A stretch of 64,000 nucleotides of DNA from Metallyticus violacea (GCA_030762175.1 CM060833.1:158159501-158223500); one strand, 5' to 3'; positions 34,237 through 46,915 are shown, numbered from the stretch's first letter. Translations and numbers: made by a program. The notes: generated by a model from the letters alone, not told the origin.

Positions 34237-34412
34237 TAACACTAATAATAAAAATAGATAAAGATAAAACAAATTGCAAATTTCAAGTGTGACTCTTTCT
34301 CAGTGTTTTATCTTTATCTACTTTTATTATTAGTGTTAGTATTAATTTGTTACATTGTTAATAGTGTTTCTTTATTTTTATTTTTCATTTATATATATAC
34401 ATATATATATAT
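34196..34412 (-). repeat. (TA)n-associated hairpin repeat, shared with 63700-63872
   Basis: Arm 34233-34271 and arm 34304-34349 are inverted copies (AGATAAAGATAAAACA against TGTTTTATCTTTATCT). The segment 34279-34400 read on the minus strand matches 63760-63872, sharing AATAAAAATAAAG, AACACTATTAACAAT and AAGATAAAACAC. TA runs flank both copies. Family unknown. Confidence 0.7.
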
Positions 34413-34640
34413 ATTGATTTATTTATGGACGCTCTTTAACACCTCAGGTCATCAGCGTCCCATTCAACTCAGGGCGTGAAACGTCCGATAAATTTTGCTC
34501 AGAGGCCTCTCTTTCAGGCTTCAGGTTCTTTTTCGTGCCGCAAATGTATGACACGGAACCCACGGCTTTAGTTCCCTTCCGAAGGAAGCCACCACACTTA
34601 GGATTTTTACGCCCGAAAAAATCCATCGGTCCTGGCCGGG
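34413..34640 (-). repeat. SINE A, 5'-truncated
   Basis: Minus-strand copy with full tail and body but ending at CCCGGCCAGG beside where the B box would be. The 15-bp duplication begins immediately, so the truncation occurred at insertion. Confidence 0.88.
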
Positions 34641-34655
34641 TTATTTGCTAGATCT

Positions 34656-36799
34656 ACTGTCCTGGTTACTTTAAGTGTTTCTTCCAGATAGTCAAATGTT
34701 TAATATTTCAAATTCTCTCCTTCCATCCCTCATTTCTCGCATCTTCGTTCTTTATATTCTTTCTTTAAAACCATTATTATTTTTTAATTTATTTCAAACC
34801 TCATTCTTGGCAACATTTTATTCGTATATGTGCATATAAGCCTGCGTTTCGCGGGACCTCACCTAAGTAATATAATGGCCTTGGAAAAATGCACTGCTGA
34901 AAATTTGCACAGCAACGTAGTGTCTTCCTCCTGCCCGCGTTAAAGCATATACAAGCATCAAACGGAGATGCGTCACAAGTTGTTAATACTTTCCCGCCGT
35001 TTCTTGGCCAGCTTCAGAGTTCAGGGAACCCATGTGATTTGTTGATGTTTTGTGTAGGCGGTGTTACGTACGTTTCCATTCCCAGCAGCTGATGTTCTTG
35101 CCAATAAGTTTACACAGTGCATGTCACATTGAAATAAGTTATAAATATATTAGGATTATTTCACAAATAAAATAAGAATTTAAATATAATTCCCCTAAAC
35201 TTGGCTAACAAAATTGTAATAATTGTATATTTGTACTTAATCTTTTCAAGCAATCTTGCAACAGAAGAATGCCGATTGTCAGTAATGCCAAAAGAGAAGA
35301 GCAAAATACGGGTTTAGAACTATTTCACGAATGGAATAAGAATAAAAGTAATATACATATTTGAAATTCACGCACAGAATATTAACACTTGTATAAAATG
35401 TTATACTTATAATTACCTATTCTATTTAGAATTCGTGAGACTGTAATGGACAAAAATCGACTATTACAATCGCTACCGTTAGATTTTTCAATACCAACTG
35501 AGAGAAAAAATAAGATAACAGTTTATCTATTTTTCTTTGTATTATGAGGTTTGGAATTCCTAATGATAAGATCAATTTGCACATTTGACGCATCACGAAA
35601 ACACTTTCAAGAACCAGCCATTTTGCGTTATGACTGTCGATTGTCCATACTTTTGTTTCTATCAATAATAGCTCCCCACCGCTTCTAGCAAAAGTGGCCA
35701 GTGTTCAAGAATTATATACTGGAGATGTAGAGTTGGCTACACTGACCACAAGACAAATGCATGTCGCGGACAAAACGGATTTGATCACTTTTTTCCATAA
35801 TTTCACCCCGTAATCCGGCTGTGATTGGTCAAAATTCAAAATTTTGTTTCGTTTTATTGGCCGATTTTAAGATTACGTCACATAAGTGAAATAGTCTTTG
35901 TAAAATGACTCTGTAAATGACTAGTTTTTAAGTTATTAATTGCTTTTCAATATCCTTGCAACGCTTCAAAATTATTTCATTTTAGTTATTACAAACTTTA
36001 ATTTTTATTTTATTCCGCAATACTTATATAATTATAATTTGATTCTATATCAGACGCAATACGCTAGATTAATTTTCATTTATTCCTTTTTAAATTTATA
36101 AATATAATTTAAATTCTGCAGATTTTCAAACTACAGGATTAATACTATAACTAAACAAAGCTACTTAAATCTAAACTGGTATTTTAAATATAACGTATAA
36201 TTAAACTTACAGTCAATAGTACCCAGTAGCAACAAATGTTTACACTTCACTTATATTTCAATCGACATACTTTCAGATATCTTTACTTTTATGTACAATT
36301 TATAAAACAAGTTCTTCATTTCTGCTGACGCTCGGTATCCGGGCTGTTTCCCGCCGGAATTCCAGGCAACAGAACCTGGACAACAATGAAATTACTGTCA
36401 AGCCGCAGCTATACTCATGGTGTGTTGACTGTGCAATCTCCTTCTCTTCTCTTTTTCCTTCATCTTCTTCCACATTTCAACTTTTATCTGTGCATCATAT
36501 TGATCGTTGGTGCTTTTTACTTCTCTGATTCTTTTTCCATACATTGTTTATATTTTCTTCCTTCTCTTATTCTCGGTATACCTTTCCTTTGGCTCTTTTC
36601 CGCCCGAAGACTACCACTATTCTCTTCTGTTAACTCTGTTCCCTTTTTCTCATTCAGTTTAGGTTTTACCTTCATCTTTTTTGTTTTTGAACTACTCCTC
36701 TTGCCTTTCTCTCATTCTCTTGCATGTTCTAGGGAAGTATACAATTTCTAGGGGAGTATACGATTTGTGACAGCTGGATTTTCTCTTATTTGATTTTTA
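34656..36799. other. Spacer, nothing recognised
   Basis: About 2.1 kb without a supported feature. A pyrimidine-rich plus strand at 36430-36730 makes a long hydrophobic open frame. It reads as lysine/arginine-rich on the minus strand and may be the downstream end of the LINE that follows. Confidence 0.35.
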
Positions 36800-37255
36800 T
36801 TGTTTACTCATATATTCTTCTGCCATTTTACACGATGTTAAATAATTCAATACCACAAATCTCTCTCTCAAATGATCTCTCATGATGTTCCAAATTAAGT
36901 AGCCATCTGTCCTCAGCTACAACTGACTGGCATTTAGGGCATTCGAATGAAACATGTTCCGGTGTATCGATCACGTTACAAGTCTTACATGTATTGTATT
37001 TCAATTTTTTGCAAAAACGAGCAATATGGACCGTGTCCTGTTATATAATGTACTAAACCCTTACGGGGTTCAATATGTTTGAATTCTAATCTTTTCTTTA
37101 TGAATGGAACGATTTCATACACTCTTTTACCTTCTTTTATTTTGTCCCATACTTTTTGCCATATTTGTAATAAATAATGTTTTATTTCTTTTTTATTTCT
37201 ACATACTTTGCCAATAATGTTCATCATTTTTAATTAATTTGCTTTAAGCTGCTCT
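36800..37255 (-). pseudogene. R1/Jockey-like LINE, C-terminal end of ORF2
   Basis: The minus strand encodes WQKVWDKIKEGKRVYEIVPF, then HYITGHGPYCSFLQKI, and in another frame CKTCNVIDTPEHVSFECP. In R1- and Jockey-group non-LTR retrotransposons the reverse transcriptase is followed by this W-rich region, the GHG..F..YL motif and a CCHC zinc-like motif (C-x2-C...H...C), all in this order. At least one frameshift separates the GHG and CCHC blocks. The reverse transcriptase itself is absent. Confidence 0.75.
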
Positions 37256-38359
37256 TAAGAGCATTAAATAATCAACTAGCCATTATACCTCAAAGTTATT
37301 ATATACTATAGAATTTAGTCGTATATTTTTTTTTTTGTTTTGTTTTAATTGACTCTAGTTAGTTAACTATTTTTATATAAATTATAAAACGCTAATTACC
37401 TATAACATAATTTTCACGTTATGTGCTCTCATTGGAACCTCAAGAAATATTTCGAACAGCTGAGCAAATATGTTAATTTCAAAACAAGTCTTATCATATC
37501 ACTCACACCATAACAAAGCTTATGGAAGCTTCGAGTTTTATATAAAAACATAAGTGTGGTGCCAGCCCTTGATGAATGTGTGTCTGCTTTGATACAATAA
37601 ACATTAGCATTTTATCCGAAACATGTTGGATATTATTGTATATAGAACATGTGTTTCTTCCAAATCGAATTTGGCAAATGTGAATTTTCGACAAGCCTTT
37701 TCCTGGAAATATACAGGGATTTTCGTGTTTTTTTCTCCCCCACCCGTTTTACAGCAGTTGGCAAGTGGGCAATCGGTGAAGTAACTTCTAGCAATTACAA
37801 CTGCAATTATAATGAAAATAATCACGCAGTTTTTAACAGGAAATATTGGCAATGTTGCCGTGCTATATCCACACCGTTATACAGCTTTTTAGAAAGTTGT
37901 AATTTGCGTTCATCAGTTCATCTTCCGAGTTAGCTCAATTTAAGCTTGAAAGCATACGGTCATTGTCGTATACGAGTCGTAGGCAGGTGAATCTGCTATT
38001 CGGTTAAATTTCTGTAACTGAATGTTACGGAGCATTAATGAATGATAAGAGTAATTGATTCACATTTAATAATCATTATTAATGAAGCACATGGTTCCAT
38101 TTATGTGGTCATACTTAATCGGTGTATGGCGCGCGGTAAATGCATACAGAATAATAGAGCACACACATACATACATGATGAGGTATTTACAGTGTCGCAG
38201 CCATTTTACTCCAAAAGGAAGGGGGAAATCAGAAAATGCTTCAGACAAAATTTGAAGTGCTCCTAGGGGGACATGAGATAGCGACCTTAATTCGTCCTTG
38301 GAATTCTTGTCATTTTAAGATCAGTCCTCCCCCCCCCCCCCCAATCAATTTACGTATGT
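37256..38359. other. Spacer, nothing confirmed
   Basis: CATGGTTCCATTTATGTGG at 38091-38109 is identical to 9711-9729, inside the first catalytic block of the transposase remnant there, so a small fragment of that element may lie here on the plus strand. A C run sits at 38330-38342. Confidence 0.35.
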
Positions 38360-38810
38360 TGGAAAGGTTGCCGTTTTGAATTTGTCGTACAGCCGTTGTC
38401 AAAATTCAACAGGCTTCTAAAAATCATACCCATGAAGGACTTGCTGTAGACTAAAGTGATATGAAGTATATGTGACGCTAATCTCTCTCCTTTGAGAAAT
38501 TTCCGAAACACGTTCCAGTTGGCGGCAATTTCGGTGAGGATTAGCGGCAACTGCAGCTAATACAGTGACTTCGGATTTTTCCCCAGTAGCACTTCTCATT
38601 CGATGTTGTTTTCTTGATGCGACACCTACCGTTTCGGAGAGTGAGTTTGCAAGTCGTTGAAAATTTCTAACAGACGGCTGTCTCCTTTCAGGATATCGAT
38701 CTCCATGTAAGTTGCAAGATGCTCTAACTTTGCCATAAATGTAAATCATATCGATCATCTCACTGATCGTGTATCGAACATCCATGATTGAAAAGCGAAG
38801 CGGAACAGGC
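38360..38810 (-). pseudogene. DUF4817-type mariner-like transposase, N-terminal part
   Basis: The minus strand encodes EMIDMIYIYG, then YPERRQPSVRNFQRL, then VLAAVAANPHRNCRQLERVS and HFSLQQVLHGYDF. This is the N-terminal helix-turn-helix of the group Pfam labels DUF4817 (family pattern FPERRQPS...F and AANPH.S.RQLE). The reading frame is open for 153 codons (38417-38878) with a few duplicated or inserted residues, for example near EKSEVTV. Homology fades after KTATFPTYVNW, so the catalytic core is missing. Confidence 0.78.
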
Positions 38811-41800
38811 TGAGAATGGTGGGCTTTGAGGTTTGAATCGACATTGATGAGCACTTGTTTGTGTACCGATGTCAACAAATGAGCATCTGTGAGTAAACAA
38901 ACGAGTTTCCTTCATAGCAACAACAAAACAAAAGAGAGAGAAGTGAAAGTGAGTGAAAAACATTTGCTATCTTATTTGTCCAATATCACACCATCTATGA
39001 CTCCTAGCTGACAGATGTACTAGAACTTTTATACTGAAAATTGAATAGAATACACCATTCCATAAAAAAAAAAGACCTTGAAATGACATTGAGAATGGCA
39101 ATTAACATACTATTGGATGCCGATTTTCGTATTTCCAGCATGAACCGAGCAAGCGAATAACATTTTCTAAAACATTTTTTTTATTATAAGGTTTTAATTG
39201 CGAGAGGTTGAATCGGTTGCGCGGATATTACATCTGCCTTACCAGAATTTACCGCTCTGACTGCCGACCCGCCAGCTGTCATATAACGGACAACAAAACC
39301 ATGGAACACCTAGTAGTTATTGGACAATATCAGGGATTACCCGCTGCTTAACCAATAGCAACACTCTATTGCTGCTCGGCTCTCTAAATTATGGGTAGGG
39401 GGGTTTTAACAAGTAATGCAACACATACATTTTTTTATTTTTTTTTTATTTTTCGGGATTTGCTTTTATTTCCGTTCCATAGACGCTGCATTGCTCTTAT
39501 ACGAGCTAATTTTTAATGTAATCTTCTTGCAAATCTATGAAAATAAAATTAATGCGATAGTGTGCAAAGATTCAAATATACTACTAAAAAAGAATGTGTT
39601 TTTTTTTTCAAAATAAACTGCAAAGCAAATAAACGGTTTATTACTTACTGAAAGCTCCAAACAATCAAACAAACTTTATTCAAAATTATTTAAATGCCTT
39701 TGTTGCAAAACAGAATTAAAATAAAAATTATGAGCTGATTTTCAAATATTGTAACTGCTTCAACTTAAATGTTAATTTGTACCCGCCTTTTAATTGTAGT
39801 TCATATTAGATCTAAAATCATATGTGATCCTATCACCCTTAACAAGGGCTGTACCCAATGAATATTGTAAACTGTAAATTAAAAAAATATAAAAATAATA
39901 ACAATCATAATCATGATTCTTGTGAAAAAGGTAATATTAAGGTATTAACTTTAATTTTATTTACTTGCTACAACAAAATCGCAAATTTCCACCCTGTTCT
40001 CTGTGATACATTTTGTTTATTTACAATCTTTCTTTCTATTTACAATTATAACACAATACAAAAGTATTCAATAACCTTGAAAAAATGTATTTAGAAATAT
40101 ATGGTTATGCAGTTTCGTTTCTAATTTTAACTTTTGCACATGAGCTATCCGTTTCAAGCATTTTCCAAATATCTTAATTCGATTATTTTAGTGATGGATT
40201 AATTTGCACCTTTGTATAATCGTCTTGATTTGGTGTCATTCAGTCATAAAACTACTCTCTCGTATCTCAATTTGCTGTGTTCAGTCACTTTGCAGCTGTT
40301 TATAAAGGTTTTAAGGTAAGATGTATCAAACATAGAACTGAGCAGTAGCGTGTAGGATAATCGGGGGAGGGGCAGAGGGAATTCGCGTGTGATATACAGT
40401 AAGATAGCCAAATGACGCGGGTGCATTGGCTGTCATAAAATACGTATGGGTCCTAAGCAGGGTCAGTCGATCTATGCTCTGGTCTGGAATTATTACCGAT
40501 ATCAGAAAACACCATATTGGAACTGAATAATCAGAATAGAATTCCACAACGCATAATCAAATATAACGGTTAGTGACGTAACACGAAAATACACAAGAGA
40601 ATTCCCCTTTCTCCGATTCTAGGTAGGAAGGGAAAACACTGGTGAACAAACATGGCCCGCATATGGCCCGTCTGAGACCACAGGGTTAAAAAAAAAACAG
40701 GCGCTGGTGGACTATGTGTTACTGCTACAATACAGCTATAAGCAAAACATTGCAGTTCGATTTGGTTAAAACTTTTCCTTTATTTCTCCTTTCCTCTCCA
40801 TTTGGTGCGTGCTAGATTAGGCATATTTTTCCTATTTACGTAAGATAGGCGCCATTTGCACGAATTCTTGTACTTGTCAATTCCACCGATAAGCTCGCGG
40901 ACGTTGTATAAAAGTTCTGAAGTTAACGATCCGCCTGTTTGTTTATATACGCCCAACAGGTTCACTGTGAATACACTGCGAAATAACAACAAAAACCGTA
41001 AATTTTCTCATTCGCAAGTCGTATTTTTTACCGCATATTACCTTTTTAATGTATTTTGGTGATGTATAATAATTTCAAATTTCCACACTTATTGTTATAT
41101 TAGAAACAAAATAAGATGTTGCTTTTCTGCTTTAAGCTTTATTTAACGAGCTGATATGTCCTTAAGGCTGTTAAACTTCATTTGTTAAGCCAACAATCTA
41201 CACAGATTTTTGGTTGCGGGCGGATTGCATTTTGAACCCGAGCATTGTTATGGAAACGCTACTAGTAACATCAAGTTTTTTACTTAAAATAAAAATGTTT
41301 TTATGGTACGTCAAAACACTTTAAACCCAAGTACGCATCCCATAAAAAATAGAAAACGTTGAAAACAGTTTATATAACTGCATCTATCTTTTGTTGCCTG
41401 GGGCTTTTTAACATCATTAAATTGGAAATGTTCATCGCATAAGATGCCCTGAATTTCAGGGGGGGAAAAAATCTTATTTTAACGGACTTAATACTAATGC
41501 AATCTTGTGTTCTTTAATGAGCTCTAAATCTAAGTATTGCTCGTGTTACAAATAAACATTTGCAATGTTTTTGCTGTAGAATTTTATGTTCGTTAGTAAA
41601 TAAATTAAAGACAAACACAAGCGGTATTTCTTTGACCCCATTTGATTTTCGGTGAAACGAGAGAAATGCGGCATACAGGCTCCCACATACTTTGCCACAA
41701 AGTCTCCTATTAACAAAATTACAACATAATGTAAGTAAAAATGCTGAAGGAGGTTATGTTTATAATATAAATGCAAACTATTTAACGAAAATTTCGACAC

Positions 41801-42514
41801 TAAACGAGGAACGGGAATTCTACCGTTATTAACCGTGCAAATATGTCAGCAAAATCTACACAGACGTCACGGTGAAAACAGAAACTTCGTTTATCTATAT
41901 TTATCTTTTCTTATTACGTAACTATAATATATAGAGCTCAAAATTATTGAGCACTCCTATTTGTCCAAAGAGTTGTCAAATTAATTCGCAAGCGTCCGTT
42001 AAAGCACTTCTTTGAGATAATGCACATTTCGAAAGATGTCACCATCTGCCGGGTAATGCCTCACTGACCAATGGCAAATATCCGGAATTTATGACATATC
42101 TGGGTTACACTAAAATTAGCTATAAGGCAAGTGCAATAAAAATAAACCTTCTTCTACCTACATTCTAAAAATTAAAGTCCCTTAACCTAGTTTCGGACCT
42201 CAGGTTGTTTTCGTCTCTCGTGTCCGCCCCCCCCCCCTTTTGCAAAGAATTTCGGGCACTCTTCTAACACATAAACATAACAGTGTTTGAAGTAAAGTCT
42301 TTGTTACTAACAGCGACATTCAATCCATAAGGCTGCACCTAGTATGCACATAATTTATTACTGTTTTATTTTAAGATATAACCGATATACTGAAAGCTGA
42401 CACATAGAAGACATCTAGTGAGCAGTCAATTTGTTTACACGCTGTATTTACGAAGCTGCGGCATAATCGCTTCCGCTGCCAGTTTCAAATCAGCTCTCCG
42501 AAACTTCGTTTCGT
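38811..42514. other. Longest unexplained stretch (3.7 kb)
   Basis: AT-rich sequence with scattered short open frames and no recognisable transposon, RNA gene or exon. A C run lies near 42227-42237. Either strand could carry long introns or degraded repeats below what can be read by eye. Confidence 0.4.
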
Positions 42515-43200
42515 ACAGGGTAATTCAAATTTAAACCGGACTTTTGTTCTCTGGGCTAAGAAAGAGTGGCTAGGGGGCGGAGTCATAGTGATAGGTGGGA
42601 ATTTGTGATGCGAGCAATTCAACGGATACTTCCGCACTGATCGCTCCATCGCCGGTGGCACTAGGTCTGAGCAAGAGGTTGTACCGTCCGTTGAGCAGCG
42701 GATCGTCCATTTTTTTTACCAAAGGATTCAAACCGATCGAGATTTTGTCCATGTTTCGATCACAGTTTGGAGAAGCTACGCGTTCAGGAACCCAAGTGTT
42801 TTACTGGCACAAAACGTTTCTCAGCAGTTGTGATGCAAGATAAAATAAAAGCCACAAACGTCAACGTTCAGGCCGTTTGTCAGCTTGTGGAAGGTGATCG
42901 ACGCATAAGTGCGCTAGAAATCGCTTCAGAGGTGGGCATAAGTTGTGGATGTGCACATGCCATTCTTTCTGAAGAACTAGCTAGCCTTTCGGAAAGTGTC
43001 GGCGAGTCTGTCCCACGCCTTCTCAACAATGGAACATTTTCAAAAGGACATTAGTCAGAGGCTTATGGACCAGTTTCAGAAAAGTGAGCAGCTATGACCT
43101 GAATGGGACATTCCCGAAAACAAGAAGCCGAGTATGGAAAGAAGGTGCTCCGGTTTAGGCCAAAACTGGCATATTAGCGGGAAAAATTCTTGGGAGCAAT
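42515..43200 (+). pseudogene. Mariner-type transposase remnant, N-terminal part
   Basis: The left edge ACAGGGTAATTCAAATTTAA looks like a terminal repeat. Blocks in shifting frames read FKPIEILSMFRSQFGEA, SGTQVFYWHKTF, DRRISALEIASEVGIS and VPRLL, matching the helix-turn-helix half of mariner groups whose intact form has RTQVFEWHKRF and DRR.T...IA. Frameshifts lie near 42760, 42820 and 43030. The catalytic domain was not found; a SINE B begins at 43240. Confidence 0.7.
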
Positions 43201-43239
43201 TGGTTGTTGATGCACCAATCTTCTTTCTTTGATAAGAGA

Positions 43240-43426
43240 TTTTTTTTAACTGTGTTTAACGCCCGTTTTTACTAATGAGGCACCACAGGCGATGGACACT
43301 GATGATACATGAGATGAAATGATATATTGGGAAAGGCTTCTTTAATGAAGGAAACGTTCCAGGCCTAAGTTAGGGTACGTCCAGCTCACGAGTCCGCGCC
43401 TTAACGACAGGGCCACCCGTGGCGGT
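43240..43426 (-). repeat. SINE B with ~75-bp internal deletion
   Basis: Minus-strand copy in which the body jumps from CTAACTTAGGCC-type sequence directly to the GTGAGC part of the head, losing the B box and central region. The A box is largely kept. Confidence 0.85.
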
Positions 43427-43824
43427 CTTTATTTGTGGTGGTGGTGGCGGTGGTGGTGGTGGTTTATCCTTCGACTAAACAAGTCCTGTATATATTGGAA
43501 TTGACACGATTAAGTTCACCACTATAGTGTTTCATAATGACTTTCTTTACATTCCGAAATTCCCAGTTATGTTCGTTCATTCGGGGCGAAAGTTCAAGAT
43601 TAGTGCCAAATTCGTTCGCTTTTTCCTGTGTTAAAACAGTCAGTATTTGCTCATGTGTTTGTTTTGCAATGAACGGGTAGATTCAACTTCACGCTCTAGA
43701 AGGAAACAAATGAGCGATGTTCTGAATAAAATCCGTACCTGCTGATTCACATTTAAATTACAAATTATAAAGAGTTGTCTAACGATCTTCATGAACATAT
43801 ATTATATACAATGTCGTGAGAGGA
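43427..43824. other. (TGG)n microsatellite and spacer
   Basis: A TGG repeat occupies about 43436-43464. The remaining 350 bp have no recognised feature. Confidence 0.5.
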
Positions 43825-44009
43825 GTGTTTCTCCCCTTGAAGTCAATGAAGAGTATTCCTTCACAGTCCCGAAGATTGTGGCCATGATCTTCTTGGTTGA
43901 CTGAGTGACCTTGGCCTTAGAGGCGTTGCATCGCCAGGTTTACGCCACTCCATTGAGTTCTTTTGGACAAGGGATCATAGTAGAGGACCTTAGTATCATC
44001 TCTTGTACA

Positions 44010-44370
44010 CCGCCACGGGTGACCGAGGTCGGTAAAAAAATTAAAGACAAAAATAAAGAAAACACAGGACAAACATGAGGAAATCAAAGTAAAAATAATA
44101 ATAAATACTCGGCGCGGATTGGTGAGCGGGAAGTCTGGGGTTCGAAACCCGACAGGGCGGTCCTCCTTGACTGAGGAGTTTTCCAGGTTTTCCTCAGTCC
44201 TCATAACTGACAAATGTCGGGGAGGTACCCTAAACTTAGGCCTGGAACGTTTCCTTTCTTAAAAAAATCCTTTCCCAATATATCATTTCATTTCATGTAT
44301 CATCAGTGTTCACCGCCTGTGGTGCCTCAGCAGTAAAAACGGGCGTGAAACATCATTCAATTTTTTTTTT
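44010..44370 (+). repeat. SINE B carrying a 77-bp insertion in its head
   Basis: Plus-strand SINE B inside the mariner. Its A box (TGACCGAGGTCGGTAA) is cut at about 44034 by an A-rich segment that ends near 44110, after which the head resumes at GGCGCGGATTGGTGAGC. The B box is GGTTCGAAACCC. The tail ends in a T run instead of A, with a short CTGTA-like repeat at the edges. Confidence 0.85.
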
Positions 44371-44390
44371 CCTGTAACGATGGTTTGCAG

Positions 44391-44393
<3 letters not shown>

Positions 44394-44443
<50 letters not shown>
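44394..44443 (+). repeat. (CT)n microsatellite inside mariner
   Basis: About 24 CT units replace the segment that reads CTCTCTCGTTGC in the other family I copies. The short native CT run appears to have seeded the expansion. Confidence 0.93.
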
Positions 44444-44444
<1 letters not shown>

Positions 44445-45038
44445 AAAATGCCTGACAACAGATGACTCGTTGCTGCTTTTGGACCGAGGAAATAAGTCTA
44501 GGCATCCATCTTGCACTAACCTTATTCATGTTTAAATGTTCATGAATAATCGAAGAAAGGACCGTTGTTTTATAAAGGCTCATCCTTGCTGCTATTTCTG
44601 TAACTTTGAGCCGCCACCGCCGGTCTTCCATAATTTCTCCTTCCACAAGAGCGATTGGCGTTTTCAGGAGTGAGCACCTCCAAGGGCCGACCTGCTGCTC
44701 TTCGTCTTCAATGCTTTCTCGACTCATTCGATAAAGCTTGGCCCTTCTTTTACGGTAGAATATGAGGGGGATATTTCCCCATACACACCGTCCAATTGCT
44801 GTTCAATTTCATTTGTAGTAAGTTCTTCTTTGTGAAGAACTTAATAACAGCTCGATACTCCATTTTGAACATGTCACTATCTACTACACATGGCCTTTTT
44901 ATGCAACTATATCTGAACAACTGAATACACAGTGAAGCAGAAGTTACAACTGCAATTATTTACTTAACAGATAAAGTATGACGCCAGATAAGGGTTTTGT
45001 GAAGGTGATAATCCGAAACTTACGGACCTACCCTCGTA

Positions 45039-46892
45039 TAACTGAAGTCCATACTCCAGGCGAGTTGATAAATGTCGACTAGTAGGTTCCCGCGCAAACA
45101 CAGGGCTTGAGTATTTAATTTTACTACCTTGTAAATAACACACGCAACATTTTTTCACTATTGAACGGAGATGAAAACAAAAGTGGCTGCTCGTGATAGC
45201 GACTTAAACGCAGATGCAGTTAGCGAGTAGCACATTTATAGCCCAGCTTTCTCATCACACTCTGCTTTCCAGTGATTGAAAACTGTACTATAGGTCCAAA
45301 ATTCAAATGAGGTGTGTCCACATACATTGCGGTGATAGATTGCGGTTCTCGCGTCTTGTAAATTTTAAAACCGAATAATTCGTCGCTAGGAAAACGTTTT
45401 CTTGGAGTTATGCAAGTGGCTCGCAAAAATGAAACGTTTTTCGAAAAATACAGAACCAAAAATACATATATACTCTAAGTGGCAGATATTCTAGGGATAT
45501 TAAGCGTTGTTTACTTAATGGGGACTTTTGAAGCAACATTTTATACTTAACAGTGTGGGCACATTTGTGAACAGATATCTTTTATATTATAAACTTTTAA
45601 CTTATGCATCTTACTTTACACAGTTTTGATAAACGTGTAATATGAATATCTTTATTTATCTTGTTTACCGGGGGAAAAAAAGTTTATACAGTACTGCCAA
45701 GTTAATCGATATGTCGCTGTTACGATCTCACTAGTGGGAGTGACGTTTGATTATGCAGGCGTTTATCAGACATAATGACGTTCTCATTTATACCTTATTC
45801 AACCATCAGATTGGTACTTAATCGATAGTTTTAAAGCATGGGCTCAAAAACTAATAATTGATGGGTTTTTTTCCCCCCTGCTACGTGCGCTCTCTCTCTC
45901 TCACACACACACACCCTTTTAATTCCTATAATTTCTGTTTCCATTCTACTAGGGACCTAGGAAAACTATTCTCAAGCGTTTTCGTGTTCACTATTGACGG
46001 TTTGGACGAACTCATATGAAATGTTATTAATGACCAGTGTACAATAAATTATTACAATGGAAATATTAAATAACACGATTTAATTGTAATAATAAATAAG
46101 GATAAAGTTTTAATTAAACTTAAATTTACTGTTAAAATATAAAAAAAAAAAATACTATGAACTGTTATTATAACCTAAAGTGTTCATTGTTTTTAATTAT
46201 GCAATTAAGATATCTTCGTATCTGGAGCAAAAACTAATAGTGCATTCTATAACCTCCCCTTCGATTCGACTATCTCACTGCTTCCAAAAAAGAACATCAC
46301 AACAAGAAATATGACATTGATACAAAAATAAAAGTAAGTAGTAATTGTTATAACAGTGTGCAGTTGTATTTTATTTAATTTAGATATCTACGCGGTTCTG
46401 CTTGAAATAAAAGCTAATAAAATTAGTCTATGTTTTCAGAAAGATCAAACAAGAAGCTAAATCACTTCAATTGTTATACTAAAAGTACCGAAAAAAAAAA
46501 AAGCATCGTTCTCGAATTGCAATTATCTTTCCAAACCCCTTTCTTGATTATAAATTGAGCTTTCAAATTCATGCTTGCTCTTACGACAACAAACGTTCGT
46601 TAACCTTTATTAAATTACCGAAAAATGATTATAAGAAACGAAGTATCTAATAAATTCAATAATGTGCTAAATAATGTACTAATATACTGAAAAATCTGAG
46701 AAGGAAAACAACAATAATAAAGTTACACGTTTATAAACTGAAAATATACATGCATTATAAGTGATCGTAACATGAATTAAAATAAATAAGCAAATCCGAC
46801 CTGTCTAAGATTGAGTGGAACCAGCCACCAGCACAACAAATGGAAGCAACCGGGTAGAAAAAAGAAAAGTGATTATAAAATGTTACTGCACA
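45039..46892. other. AT-rich spacer with a (CT)n(CA)n run
   Basis: No gene recognised. The microsatellite is at 45889-45915. Confidence 0.4.
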
Positions 46893-46915
46893 GTGAGATC
46901 TTTGACCGCCACGGG

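Larger units (their letters stand above)
34181..34655. mobile_element. Composite insertion: truncated SINE A plus hairpin repeat
   Basis: TTATTTGCTAGATCT occurs at 34181-34195 and 34641-34655, a perfect 15-bp direct repeat. Between the copies lie a (TA)n run, an inverted repeat, more TA sequence and a SINE A cut off inside its B-box arm. The repeat argues that the whole ~445 bp arrived as one insertion. Confidence 0.7.
43825..44872 (-). pseudogene. Mariner family I transposase pseudogene (copy 6)
   Basis: The family ATG lies at 44872 on the minus strand. The helix-turn-helix blocks read SRESIEDEEQ and KVTEIAAR, followed by KTTVLSSIIHEHLNMNKV and RVICCQAFLE. The frame then runs into a CT microsatellite, is cut by the SINE near the TGDET block, and resumes at the segment encoding YYDPLSK and TIF. 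The second and third catalytic blocks are missing because the element is truncated. Confidence 0.88.
43825..45038 (-). mobile_element. Mariner family I, copy 6 (split by SINE B)
   Basis: The 5' terminal repeat is at the right end (ACCTACCCTCG then TA at 45037-45038). The copy runs on the minus strand to a truncated edge at 43825 and lacks the 3' third. About 15 bp of GC-rich subterminal sequence is missing near 45013. A SINE B (44010-44370) interrupts it, and a CT microsatellite has grown within it. Confidence 0.9.

Noticed and set aside
36386..36751. A 121-codon hydrophobic open frame, possible membrane protein
   Set aside because: It is the complement of a purine-rich stretch and probably the far end of a minus-strand LINE. 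The hydrophobicity comes from T-rich codons.
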